Shown here piece by piece: positions 1 to 8,224 of a DNA stretch of 64,000 nt. Under the pieces are notes generated by a model, which worked only from the letters and a program-made list of their open reading frames with translations, ran no database searches and was not told the origin of the DNA. This DNA comes from Azospirillum picis (GTDB lineage: Bacteria; Pseudomonadota; Alphaproteobacteria; Azospirillales; Azospirillaceae): NCBI RefSeq assembly GCF_017876115.1, contig NZ_JAGINO010000003.1, forward strand, positions 248,001 through 312,000, written 5' to 3'. The position numbers and the translations under genes were made by a program. How positions within the stretch are numbered: position 1 is the stretch's first letter; every line of letters starts with the position of its first letter.

Positions 1-1
1 G

Positions 2-514
<513 letters not shown>

Positions 515-540
515 GCAGTTCGGAGCCGTCTTTGGGCTGG

Positions 541-570
541 ATGGGGCCGCGGAGCGATCCGCGGCCCCAT
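541..570 (+). terminator. Hairpin downstream of hemB
   Basis: A perfect 13-bp stem (ATGGGGCCGCGGA with its complement) closes on a GCGA tetraloop. It starts 26 bases after the hemB stop. There is no clear T-tract after it, so it may act as a weak terminator or a 3'-end stabiliser rather than a classic intrinsic terminator. Confidence 0.6.
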
Positions 571-607
571 TATCGTCGGGTCATCGCCCCTGCCTGGAGA
601 AAATCCG

Positions 608-1159
608 ATGACACGGTACAGCCGGCTCCTGCTGACCACGTTGCTCGTTGCCGCCGCGGCACCAGCGGCCGCCTTCGACCTGCACAGTCCCGATTTCAGC
701 GAGACCGCGCCGATCCCGCAAGAGAACACGCTCACCGGCTTCGGCTGCAGCGGCGGCAACCGGTCGCCGGCGCTGGCATGGTCCGATCCGCCGGAAGGAA
801 CCCGCAGTCTGGCGGTTACCATCTACGATCCCGACGCGCCGACGGGCAGCGGCTGGTGGCACTGGGTCGTCTTCAACCTGCCCGCCGACAGCCGCGGGCT
901 GCGGGCCGGGGCCGGCGATCCCACCCGGCCGCTCCTCCCGGCCGGCGCCACGCAGAGCAGGACCGACTTCGGCACGACCGGCTATGGCGGCCCCTGCCCG
1001 CCCCGCGGAGACAGGCCGCACCGCTACATCGTGACCGTCCACGCGCTGGCGGTCGACAAACTGCCGCTTACGGCGGACGCATCGGGGGCCATGGTCGGCT
1101 TCAACCTGCATGCGGCGACGCTGGCGACGGCAACCCTGACCGCCCGTTATGGGCGTTGA
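608..1159 (+). CDS. Secreted YbhB/YbcL-family (PEBP/RKIP-like) protein
   Basis: 183 residues. Residues 1-22 form a Sec signal peptide (charged start, LLLTTLLVAAAAPAAA core, cleavage near AAA-F), so the protein is probably periplasmic. The mature part matches the bacterial phosphatidylethanolamine-binding/Raf-kinase-inhibitor-like fold: the CSGGNRSPALAW stretch, the DPDAP motif followed by WWHWVVFNLP, and GYGGPCPP, which together form the conserved anion-binding pocket. The biochemical role of bacterial members is poorly known. A start at the ATG at 608 follows GGAGAAAATCCG. It stands alone between hemB and an AraC regulator. Confidence 0.88.
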   Translation: MTRYSRLLLTTLLVAAAAPAAAFDLHSPDFSETAPIPQENTLTGFGCSGGNRSPALAWSDPPEGTRSLAVTIYDPDAPTGSGWWHWVVFNLPADSRGLRAGAGDPTRPLLPAGATQSRTDFGTTGYGGPCPPRGDRPHRYIVTVHALAVDKLPLTADASGAMVGFNLHAATLATATLTARYGR

Positions 1160-1191
1160 GGCCCCTCGTTCCCGGCCATAATGTGGGGGGC

Positions 1192-2049
1192 ATGATTACC
1201 GACTTGCTCGCCAGCCTGTCACGCTTCGCCGACCGAGATCTGCGTCCCGGCGCAGAGGAAAGGCCGCACCGGCCTGAATTGTGGTCCTTCGTCGCCCATG
1301 ACCGTGAATGCTGGGGAGAGGTGCGGATCGAGCGCACCACCCTGGTCACCGTGCTGGAAGGCGTCAAGGAGATTGCCGACGGCAGCGGCGTCACGCGCCG
1401 GTTTCCCGCCGGCACCGCGATGCTGCTGCCGCCGGGCTGGACCGGACCCGTCGTCAACGAACCGGGGGGCGGCCGTTACCGCGCCCTCGTGCTGGAGTTT
1501 CCACCCGGGATGGTCCGCCGCCTGCTGCGTGCCCATGGCAGCGACTGGCTGGCTCCGCGTCCCCGCCCGTCCGATTGGCGCGTCCCACTGACACCGGTGC
1601 TGATCGATGCGATCCATCATGCGGCAGCCGGACTTGCCGCCGAGCCGCCCCTCTCGCCGACGCTCGCCGAGCATCGCTGCATGGAGGTGTTGCTGGCCCT
1701 GCTGGAGGACGGCGTCTGGTGGCTCGGTCCGCTGACGCCGGCCGGCACCGCCGAAGCCGTGCGGCAGTTGATCCGCACCCATCCGGAGCGCCGCTGGACC
1801 GCGTGTTCGGTCGCCGGTGCGTTGAACCTCAGCACCGGGACGCTGCGCCGCCGGCTGTCCGAAGACGGCGTCTCCGTCCGCCGGCTCCTGGCCGAGGAAC
1901 GGGTGGCCCATGCCCGCGACCTGCTCGAACGGGAAGGGGTGAGCGTGCAGGAAGCGGCGATGGCCTGCGGCTACGCCAACCGCTCGCATTTCGCACGGCG
2001 GATCCGGGCATTGGCCGGGCTCAACCCTTCGGCGATGCGGAACGGCTGA
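1192..2049 (+). CDS. AraC-family transcriptional regulator
   Basis: 285 residues. The N-terminal part (about 1-170) looks like a cupin-type ligand-binding arm, with WGEVRIERTTLVTVLEG and FPAGTAMLLPPG. The C-terminal ~100 residues carry the two helix-turn-helix units of the AraC/XylS family: CSVAGALNLSTGTLRRRLSEDG, then VQEAAMACGYANRSHFARRIRALAGLNPSAMR. The frame is open far upstream, but the ATG at 1192 gives the normal family length. Its 3' end overlaps the convergent tetR-type gene by 29 bases. The effector and targets cannot be read from the sequence; the adjacent PEBP-like gene is a possible target. Confidence 0.9.
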   Translation: MITDLLASLSRFADRDLRPGAEERPHRPELWSFVAHDRECWGEVRIERTTLVTVLEGVKEIADGSGVTRRFPAGTAMLLPPGWTGPVVNEPGGGRYRALVLEFPPGMVRRLLRAHGSDWLAPRPRPSDWRVPLTPVLIDAIHHAAAGLAAEPPLSPTLAEHRCMEVLLALLEDGVWWLGPLTPAGTAEAVRQLIRTHPERRWTACSVAGALNLSTGTLRRRLSEDGVSVRRLLAEERVAHARDLLEREGVSVQEAAMACGYANRSHFARRIRALAGLNPSAMRNG

Positions 2050-2665
2050 GCGCCCCGTCGGGGCGGCCGTGTGCACGGACCAGCGCCGCCACCGACTCCG
2101 TGATCACCTGGTCCGGGTCGGCGGCAACGGGAAGGCCCAGCATGGTCGGCCAGAACAGCACCTCCTTGATGCCGCCCAGCAGTTGCGTCGCCACGCTGTG
2201 CGGATCGGGTGCATGAAGCCGCCCTTGCGCGTGCTGCCCGGCAATATAGGCGTCGAGCAGCGCATAGGCATGGCTCTTGCCGCCATCCAGGTAATCCTGC
2301 GACAGCTCGGGGAAGCGCTGGTGTTCGGCGATGACCAGGCGCAGCAGGCCACGCACCTCCGGCCGGCGCAGGTGGACCAGCAGCGAGCGCAGGAAGGCGG
2401 GCAAGGCCTGTTCGGGCGGCTGGTCCTGCCGCAGCGTCTGGACACCGTCGCTGTGGAAGCCTTCGTAAAGGCCGGAAACGACGGCCTGGAACAGCTCGCG
2501 CTTGCCTGGGAAATGGTTGTAGACGGTGCGCTTCGAAACCCCGGCCTCGGCAGCGATGGCATCCATGGACGAGGCCTCGTAACCGTGGGTCAGGAAGGCG
2601 CTGGTCGCCGCCACCACCACCGCATCACGCTTGGCCGAACCACGAACAGCCTGAACCGTTGACAT
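2021..2665 (-). CDS. TetR/AcrR-family transcriptional repressor
   Basis: About 214 residues. The N-terminal helix-turn-helix is clear (ATSAFLTHGYEASSMDAIAAEAGVSKRTVYNHFPGKRELF shortened here to its key run AGVSKRTVYNHF), followed by an all-helical ligand/dimer domain. Two in-frame ATGs exist: 2671 abuts GAGGGA with no spacing, whereas 2665 lies six bases after it, so 2665 (MSTVQ) is the better start. The gene is divergent from an aldo/keto reductase, and a palindrome between them overlaps the reductase -10 box. I infer that it represses itself and the reductase. It converges with and overlaps the AraC gene by 29 bases. Confidence 0.92.
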   Translation of the reverse strand: MSTVQAVRGSAKRDAVVVAATSAFLTHGYEASSMDAIAAEAGVSKRTVYNHFPGKRELFQAVVSGLYEGFHSDGVQTLRQDQPPEQALPAFLRSLLVHLRRPEVRGLLRLVIAEHQRFPELSQDYLDGGKSHAYALLDAYIAGQHAQGRLHAPDPHSVATQLLGGIKEVLFWPTMLGLPVAADPDQVITESVAALVRAHGRPDGALSRSASPKG

Positions 2666-2686
2666 TTCCATTCCCTCAAGTACACT
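2659..2686 (+). promoter_or_regulatory. Predicted sigma70-type promoter for the aldo/keto reductase
   Basis: TTGACA at 2659-2664, a 16-bp spacer and TACACT at 2681-2686. The -35 box lies across the start of the divergent tetR-type gene and the -10 box is inside the palindrome at 2681-2696. Confidence 0.6.
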
Positions 2687-2696
2687 GCACAGTGTA
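2681..2696. promoter_or_regulatory. Palindromic operator, probably for the TetR-type repressor
   Basis: TACACTG-CA-CAGTGTA: two perfect 7-bp arms with a 2-bp centre, in the intergenic region between the TetR gene and the reductase. A second, overlapping inverted repeat (TGCAC-N6-GTGCA, 2685-2700) shares the site. Position and symmetry are typical of TetR-family autoregulatory operators. Confidence 0.75.
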
Positions 2697-2760
2697 GTGC
2701 AACTGCTGCCGCAAGTCCTCAGGGTAATGTGCCCGGCTGCGGTACGGGAGGGGGAATGCG

Positions 2761-3744
2761 ATGAAATCGCGGAGCATCGGCAACATTTTGCGGGTCGCGG
2801 AGATCGGCCTCGGCTGCATGGGAATGTCGGAGTTCTATGGTCCGACCGACGATTCCCAATCCCTGCAGACGCTGGAACGGGCTCTTGAACTCGGCGTCAC
2901 CCATTACGACACGTCCGACATGTACGGCGCCGGCCACAATGAAACGCTGCTGGGGCGCTTCCTGGCCGGCAAGCGCGACCGCGTCACGATTGCCACCAAG
3001 TTCGGCATCGTCCGCAAGCCCGGCGACTACGCCCGGCGGATCGACACGAGCGCCGCCTATGTCCGGGAGGCCTGCGAGGCGTCCCTGAGGCGGCTCGGGG
3101 TGGACGTCATCGACCTCTACTATGCGCACCGCCTCAATCCGGAAACACCGGTCGAGGAGACCGTCGGCGCCATGGCCGACCTGGTCAAGGCGGGCAAGGT
3201 GCGGGCGCTCGGCCTGTCGGAGGTGTCCGCGGCCACCCTGCGGCGCGCCCATGCCGTGCATCCCATCGCCGCGGTGCAGAGCGAATATTCGCTATGGACC
3301 CGAGACATGGAGGAAGCGGTGCTGCCGGCTTGCCGGGACCTCGGCATTTCGCTCGTCGCCTATGCGCCGCTCGGCCGCGGCATGCTGACCGGCGCGGTCG
3401 CAAGCCGCGAGCAATTCGCGGAGAACGATTTCCGCCGCATGTCGCCTCGCTTCGCCGAGGGCAACCTGGACCGCAACCTGGCGCTGGTCGAGGCGGTGAA
3501 GGCACTGGCGGCGCGGAAGGGGTGCACCCCCGGCCAGATCGCCCTCGCCTGGCTGCTGGCACAGGGACCGGACATCCTGCCGATCCCCGGCACCAAGCGG
3601 ATCAAATACCTGGAGGAGAACGTCGCGGCGGCGGAGGTGGCGCTGACGGACGAGGAACTCAAGGCGTTGGCCGACGCCCTGCCGCCTGGGGCCGCGGCCG
3701 GGGACCGCTACACGGCGGAAGGGATGCGGGGCGTGAACGTCTGA
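2761..3744 (+). CDS. Aldo/keto reductase
   Basis: 327 residues, a full-length NADPH-dependent aldo/keto reductase with a TIM-barrel fold. The catalytic tetrad is visible: D50 and Y55 (in [12 protein letters not shown]), K80 (IATKFGI) and H123 (YYAHRLNP). The cofactor-binding end is seen in [13 protein letters not shown]. It belongs to the YajO/GSP69-like subgroup acting on aldehydes or quinone-like electrophiles; the physiological substrate is unknown. The ATG at 2761 follows GGGAGGGGG. Its predicted promoter overlaps the TetR operator, so it is probably induced when that repressor binds a ligand, a common arrangement for detoxification reductases. Confidence 0.93.
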   Translation: MKSRSIGNILRVAEIGLGCMGMSEFYGPTDDSQSLQTLERALELGVTHYDTSDMYGAGHNETLLGRFLAGKRDRVTIATKFGIVRKPGDYARRIDTSAAYVREACEASLRRLGVDVIDLYYAHRLNPETPVEETVGAMADLVKAGKVRALGLSEVSAATLRRAHAVHPIAAVQSEYSLWTRDMEEAVLPACRDLGISLVAYAPLGRGMLTGAVASREQFAENDFRRMSPRFAEGNLDRNLALVEAVKALAARKGCTPGQIALAWLLAQGPDILPIPGTKRIKYLEENVAAAEVALTDEELKALADALPPGAAAGDRYTAEGMRGVNV

Positions 3745-3767
3745 CCCGCCCTGCATCCGAACCGATC

Positions 3768-3793
3768 CGGGAACGCCTATTTGGGCGTTCCCG
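3768..3793. terminator. Hairpin between convergent genes
   Basis: CGGGAACGCC pairs perfectly with GGCGTTCCCG around a 6-base loop. It lies after the reductase and across the stop codon of the convergent rsmC-like gene. No T-tract follows on either strand, so termination activity is uncertain. Confidence 0.4.
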
Positions 3794-4799
3794 ACCACAC
3801 CTGGAACTGCGGCGTTTCCAGCAGCATGTCGGCATGACCGAAGGCGGTCCTGAACAGCTTGCCGACGCCGGCGGTCCGCTGCGTCACCGCCACCAGCGAG
3901 CCGCGCAGTTTCAGGTACTGCTTGGTGCCGGCCACCAGGGCATCCAGCATGCCGAAATCCTCGTCCTTGCCGCGATGAAGCGGCGGGTTGGAGAGGATCA
4001 GGCCGAACCGCTCGCGGCTGCCCAGCCCGGCGAGGCCGTCGCTCAGCACCAGCTCGGCCTCCGGCACGTTCTGGCGGGCGGCGTGCAGGGCCACCGCGTC
4101 GATGTCCAGCAGCGTCAGCGGAGCGTCGGGCTGCCGTTCGCGGACCGCGCGCGCGATCACGCCGGCACCGCAGCCGAAATCCAGCACCCGGGTTCCGGCG
4201 GCCACCTCCGGCAGCACCCGCAGCAGGCACTCCGTGCCGGCATCCAGGTGGCCGTGGGCGAACAGTCCGGGATAGGACACCAGCTCCAGCACCCGGTCCG
4301 GCAGGGCCAGCGTGACGGTCTGCCGCCAGTCCTCCAGCTCGCCGCGTGCCGGCGCATCGCTGCGTCTGGTCTGCAGCAGGCGGGCGCGCCGCTTGACGAT
4401 CCGCGTATCGGCCCCGCCGACCAGCCCGTCGAAATGCTTCGGCGCGCTGGTGATCCCCTCGTCGTTGCCGCCGGCGATCCACAGCGGCGCACCCGGCGCG
4501 AGGCGGGAGGCCAGCGCATGCAGCGCCATCCCGAAGCCGGCCCAGCCGCGTGGCAGCCGCAGCACGGCGCCGTCGAAGGCACCCTCCCCCGGCCAGGGGG
4601 TGGCTGATCGGCCGACGCCGGCCAGCCGGTCCCACGACACCACCTCCGCACCGCCCTCGCGCAGCGTTTCGGCGATGGCGCCGTCCCCGTCGAAAGCGAC
4701 GAGGATCCGGCCCTGGGGCCTGATTTCGGACAGCGCTTCGGCGGCGACCGCCGCGACGGTGGCGTCGCGGTCGGTCGCCCGATTGTCGAGACGGGCCAT
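3777..4799 (-). CDS. RsmC-like class I SAM-dependent methyltransferase (16S rRNA guanine-N2 type)
   Basis: 340 residues with the two-half architecture of RsmC/RlmG: a diverged N-terminal methyltransferase-like half (1-170) and an active C-terminal half. SAM-binding motif I is VLDFGCGAGVIA (205-216) and the target-base motif is SNPPLH (270-275), matching the NPPFH-type motif of guanine-N2 methyltransferases. RsmC methylates G1207 of 16S rRNA in E. coli; that exact position is inferred here from the family. The gene is followed closely upstream (same strand) by smpB, so both may be co-transcribed as a ribosome-related pair. Whether it is RsmC or RlmG cannot be settled from the sequence alone. 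Confidence 0.82.
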   Translation of the reverse strand: MARLDNRATDRDATVAAVAAEALSEIRPQGRILVAFDGDGAIAETLREGGAEVVSWDRLAGVGRSATPWPGEGAFDGAVLRLPRGWAGFGMALHALASRLAPGAPLWIAGGNDEGITSAPKHFDGLVGGADTRIVKRRARLLQTRRSDAPARGELEDWRQTVTLALPDRVLELVSYPGLFAHGHLDAGTECLLRVLPEVAAGTRVLDFGCGAGVIARAVRERQPDAPLTLLDIDAVALHAARQNVPEAELVLSDGLAGLGSRERFGLILSNPPLHRGKDEDFGMLDALVAGTKQYLKLRGSLVAVTQRTAGVGKLFRTAFGHADMLLETPQFQVWSGTPK

Positions 4800-4803
4800 C
4801 GGG

Positions 4804-5280
4804 TCAGCCTCGGTCCCGCATCAGCCGCGCCTTGTCGCGCTGCCAGCTACGTTCCTTCTCGCTCTCGCGCTTGTCGTGCTTCTTCTTGCCGGTGGCGAGA
4901 CCGATCTCGACCTTGGCGATGCCGCGGTCGTTGAAGTAGACGGACATGGGAACCAGCGTCACGCCCTTCTGCTTGATGCCCGCCGCGATCTTGTCCAGTT
5001 CGCGGCGATGCACCAGCAGCTTGCGCGGCCGCTTCGGCTCATGCTGGAGCCAGCGGCCGGCCTGCAGGTACTCCGGGACATAGGCGTTGAACAGGTACAG
5101 CTCCCCGTCCCGCAGACCGGCATAGGCCTCGTTGATGCTCGACCGGCCACCCCGCAGCGACTTCACCTCCGTCCCGGTCAGCATGATGCCGGCCTCCAGG
5201 ACGTCGTCGATGAAATAGTCGAACCGCGCGCGGCGGTTCTGGGCCGCGAACTTCTTCACTTCGTTGTCGCGCGCGGACAA
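4804..5280 (-). CDS. smpB: SsrA (tmRNA)-binding protein
   Basis: 158 residues, the normal SmpB length. The protein binds tmRNA and delivers it to stalled ribosomes for trans-translation. Conserved stretches are [38 protein letters not shown], the [10 protein letters not shown] core, and the basic C-terminal tail ([19 protein letters not shown]) that reaches into the mRNA channel. It sits between dapA and the rsmC-like gene on the same strand, a neighbourhood (dapA-smpB) common in alphaproteobacteria. The tmRNA gene itself is not in this window. Confidence 0.97.
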   Translation of the reverse strand: MSARDNEVKKFAAQNRRARFDYFIDDVLEAGIMLTGTEVKSLRGGRSSINEAYAGLRDGELYLFNAYVPEYLQAGRWLQHEPKRPRKLLVHRRELDKIAAGIKQKGVTLVPMSVYFNDRGIAKVEIGLATGKKKHDKRESEKERSWQRDKARLMRDRG

Positions 5281-5310
5281 TGCTCTCTCCTTAACGGTGC
5301 CTGTTGCCGA

Positions 5311-6186
5311 TTACGACAACAGCCCGGCTTTGGTCATGGCACCGCGCACGGCGGCGCGGGCGGTCTCGGACGCCGTCACCAGCGGCAGCCGCACCTCGTC
5401 GGTGGCGAGGCCGAGCAGGCTGGCGGCATATTTCACCGGCGCCGGGCTGGTCTCGATGAACATCGAGTCATGCAGCGGCGTCAGCACGTCGCGCAGGCGG
5501 TAGGCCTCGTTCAGGTTGCCCGCCGCCCAGGCGTTCTGCATGGCCGAGCAGAGGCCCGGCGCGATGTTGGCGGTGACCGAGATGCAGCCGACCCCGCCCT
5601 GGGCGTTGAAGGCCAGCGCCGTCGCATCCTCGCCCGAGAGCTGGATGAAGTCCGGGCCGACCTCCTGCAGCAGGCGCGACGGGCGGGCGAGGTCGGCGGT
5701 GGCGTCCTTCACGCCGACGATGTTCGGCAGCTTCGCCAGCCGGGCCATCGTCGCCACGGACATATCCACGACACTGCGCCCCGGAATGTTGTAGATAAAG
5801 ACCGGCAAGTCCACCGCGTCATGGATCGCCTTGAAATGCTGGTACAGACCTTCCTGCGACGGCTTGTTGTAATAGGGCGTGACCACGAGCGCCGCCTGCG
5901 CGCCCGCCTGCTTGGCGTGGCGGGTCAGCGAGATCGCTTCCTCGGTCGAGTTGGAGCCGGAACCGGCCATGACCGGCACCTTGCCGCCGGCGGCCTCGAT
6001 GCAAAGCTCCACGACACGGTTGTGCTCCTCGTGCGACAGGGTCGGCGATTCGCCGGTCGTGCCGCAGGGGACAAGTCCGTGGGTGCCCTGGGCAACCTGC
6101 CACTCGACGAAGGACTGGAAGGCTTTCTCGTCCACTTTCCCGCCCTTGAACGGAGTCAAGAGGGCGACGATGGAACCGTGGAACAT
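5311..6186 (-). CDS. dapA: 4-hydroxy-tetrahydrodipicolinate synthase
   Basis: 291 residues. DapA condenses pyruvate with aspartate semialdehyde in the cytoplasm, the first committed step of lysine and meso-diaminopimelate synthesis. The Schiff-base lysine is K160 in [11 protein letters not shown], the catalytic tyrosine is Y132 in FIYNIPGRS, and the substrate-binding GTTGE motif is at 42-46. A strong ribosome site (AGGAGG) precedes the ATG at 6186. Only 36 bases separate it from the divergent lytic transglycosylase gene, pairing a peptidoglycan-precursor enzyme with a peptidoglycan-cleaving one. Confidence 0.97.
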   Translation of the reverse strand: MFHGSIVALLTPFKGGKVDEKAFQSFVEWQVAQGTHGLVPCGTTGESPTLSHEEHNRVVELCIEAAGGKVPVMAGSGSNSTEEAISLTRHAKQAGAQAALVVTPYYNKPSQEGLYQHFKAIHDAVDLPVFIYNIPGRSVVDMSVATMARLAKLPNIVGVKDATADLARPSRLLQEVGPDFIQLSGEDATALAFNAQGGVGCISVTANIAPGLCSAMQNAWAAGNLNEAYRLRDVLTPLHDSMFIETSPAPVKYAASLLGLATDEVRLPLVTASETARAAVRGAMTKAGLLS

Positions 6187-6222
6187 GGCTGCCTCCTCAG
6201 TCGGCTAAGCTGGAAAAAAGAG

Positions 6223-8220
6223 TTGCGCACATTAATCCTCCCCGCCTCCCTCGGCAAGAGCGCCCGGACCCCGGTCTTTGCGGGTCTCCTTACGCTTTTC
6301 GCGGTCCTGCCCCTCTCCCTCGCCACTGCCCTGCCGGCCGCCGCGCTGAGCCCGCAGGACGTCGCGATCTACCGTGACGCCTTCAGGCTCGCTGGCGACG
6401 AGCGGGTGGCGGAAGCGCTGGCCAGGGCGGCGCAGGCGCAGGATCCGCTGCCGGCGAAGGTCGTCCGCTGGATGGCGCTCGCAACTCCCGGCGGCGGCAC
6501 CTTCGACGAGATCGCCGCCTTCATCCGCGACAATCCCGACTGGCCCAACATGGCCGCGCTGCGGCGCCAGGCCGAAATGGCGATGCCCGACCTGCCGCCG
6601 GCCCAGGTGGTGGAATGGTTCCGCCAGGCGCCGCCACTGACCAACGACGGCTTCGTGCGCTACGCCGACGCGCTGGTCGCCACCGGCAGCGTCGATCGCG
6701 CCACGTCGCTGATCCGCAAGCAATGGACCGAAGGCAGCTTCACCGCGGACGAGGAAGCGACCTTCCTGTCCCATTACACCCCCTATCTGCGCCAGCAGGA
6801 CCACAAGGCGCGCATCGACCGGCTGCTGTGGGCGAAGCAGGAGGGGCCGGTCCGCCGCATGCTTCCGTTCTTCGACGAGGCGTACGACACGCTGATCGAG
6901 GCGCGGATCGCACTGGACAACGACAGCACCGGCGCCGAGGCGGCGTTGTCGCGCGTGCCGCCGGGCCTGCGCGACGATCCCGGCCTGATGTTCGACCAGG
7001 CGCGCAGCCTGCGCCGCCGCGGCGACGACGCCGGTGCGCTGGAGATCATCGCCAGGGCCGGCAGCGACATGGGCCGCCCGCAGTCCTGGTGGTCGGAGCG
7101 CCATCTGCTGGCGCGCCGCGCGATGGAGCGCGGCGACTACAACCTGGCCTACCGTCTGGTCAGCGCCAACGGCATGAGCGAGGGATCGTCCTTCGCCGAC
7201 GCCGAATTCCTCTCGGGCTTCCTCGCCCTGCGCTTCCTCGACAAGCCGTCGGAAGCCTTCGCGCATTTCCACAGGCTCTACCGCTCGGTCTCCGCCCCGA
7301 TCAGCAAGGCGCGCGGCGCCTACTGGTGCGGCCGGGCGGCCGAGGCGCTCGGCCAGACCGGTCCGGCGGGCGAATGGTACGCCAAGGCGGCGACCTACCC
7401 GACCACCTTCTACGGCCAGTTGGCCTTCCGCCACGTGTCGGGCGGCACCGTCACGCTGCCCGCCCCGCCATCGGTCTCTCCATCGGAAAGCGCTGCCTTC
7501 GACAGGCGGGAGGTCGTGCGCGTCGCGCGTCTGCTGAGCGAGATCGGCGGGAATGCCGACGAGCAGGCGACCAGCTTCCTGCGCCGCATCAGCCTGGATG
7601 CCAAGACGGCGGCCGACTACGTGCTCGCGGCCCGGCTGGCCACCCAGCTTGACCGCCGGGACTTGGCCGTCGCGGCGGCCAAGGACGCGGCGCAGAACGA
7701 GATCTTCCTCGTCGAGGCCGGCTATCCGTTGACGGATTTCCGGCCGGCGGCGCCCGAACTGGCGCTCATCCACGGCATCATCCGCCAGGAAAGCACCTTC
7801 AACCCGCGCATCGTCTCCTCGGCCGGCGCGCGCGGGCTGATGCAACTGATGCCGACGACGGCACAGCTCGTCGCCGGCAAGCTGGGCATGAAGCACACCA
7901 ACGCCCGGCTGACCGCCGATCCCGGCTACAACGTCACGCTCGGGTCCGCCTATCTGGCCGAGCTGATCGACCGCTTCAACGGGTCGTGGGTGCTGGCGGT
8001 GGCCGGCTACAATGCCGGCCCGAACCGGGTGCGGCAATGGCTCCAGACCTACGGCGACCCGCGCACCGAGGCGATCGACGTGGTCGACTGGATCGAACTG
8101 ATCCCGATCTCCGAGACCCGCAACTATGTCCAGCGGGTGCTGGAGGCGGTTCAGGTCTACCGGGCCAGGTTGAACGGCGATCGCGCCGAGCCGAATCTCG
8201 ATCGTGACCTGAGGCGCTGA
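6223..8220 (+). CDS. Soluble lytic murein transglycosylase (Slt70-like)
   Basis: About 665 residues if translation starts at the TTG at 6223; no ATG or GTG gives a sensible N-terminus after the divergent dapA start, and this TTG opens a signal peptide (hydrophobic AGLLTLFAVLPLSLATALPAAALS). The long middle region (40-480) is alpha-helical superhelix like Slt70. The C-terminal goose-type lysozyme domain has the catalytic glutamate E523 in GIIRQES, then SAGARGLMQLMP and the AVAGYNAGPNRVRQW motif. It cleaves the MurNAc-GlcNAc bond of peptidoglycan in the periplasm, leaving 1,6-anhydro ends. The following TPR gene starts 5 bases after its stop, so they are probably co-transcribed. Confidence 0.9.
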   Translation: MRTLILPASLGKSARTPVFAGLLTLFAVLPLSLATALPAAALSPQDVAIYRDAFRLAGDERVAEALARAAQAQDPLPAKVVRWMALATPGGGTFDEIAAFIRDNPDWPNMAALRRQAEMAMPDLPPAQVVEWFRQAPPLTNDGFVRYADALVATGSVDRATSLIRKQWTEGSFTADEEATFLSHYTPYLRQQDHKARIDRLLWAKQEGPVRRMLPFFDEAYDTLIEARIALDNDSTGAEAALSRVPPGLRDDPGLMFDQARSLRRRGDDAGALEIIARAGSDMGRPQSWWSERHLLARRAMERGDYNLAYRLVSANGMSEGSSFADAEFLSGFLALRFLDKPSEAFAHFHRLYRSVSAPISKARGAYWCGRAAEALGQTGPAGEWYAKAATYPTTFYGQLAFRHVSGGTVTLPAPPSVSPSESAAFDRREVVRVARLLSEIGGNADEQATSFLRRISLDAKTAADYVLAARLATQLDRRDLAVAAAKDAAQNEIFLVEAGYPLTDFRPAAPELALIHGIIRQESTFNPRIVSSAGARGLMQLMPTTAQLVAGKLGMKHTNARLTADPGYNVTLGSAYLAELIDRFNGSWVLAVAGYNAGPNRVRQWLQTYGDPRTEAIDVVDWIELIPISETRNYVQRVLEAVQVYRARLNGDRAEPNLDRDLRR

Positions 8221-8224
8221 TGCG

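Noticed and set aside
4312..6222. Upstream extension of the lytic transglycosylase frame
   Set aside because: It runs antisense through rsmC-like, smpB and dapA. The protein similarity and signal peptide start only at 6223.
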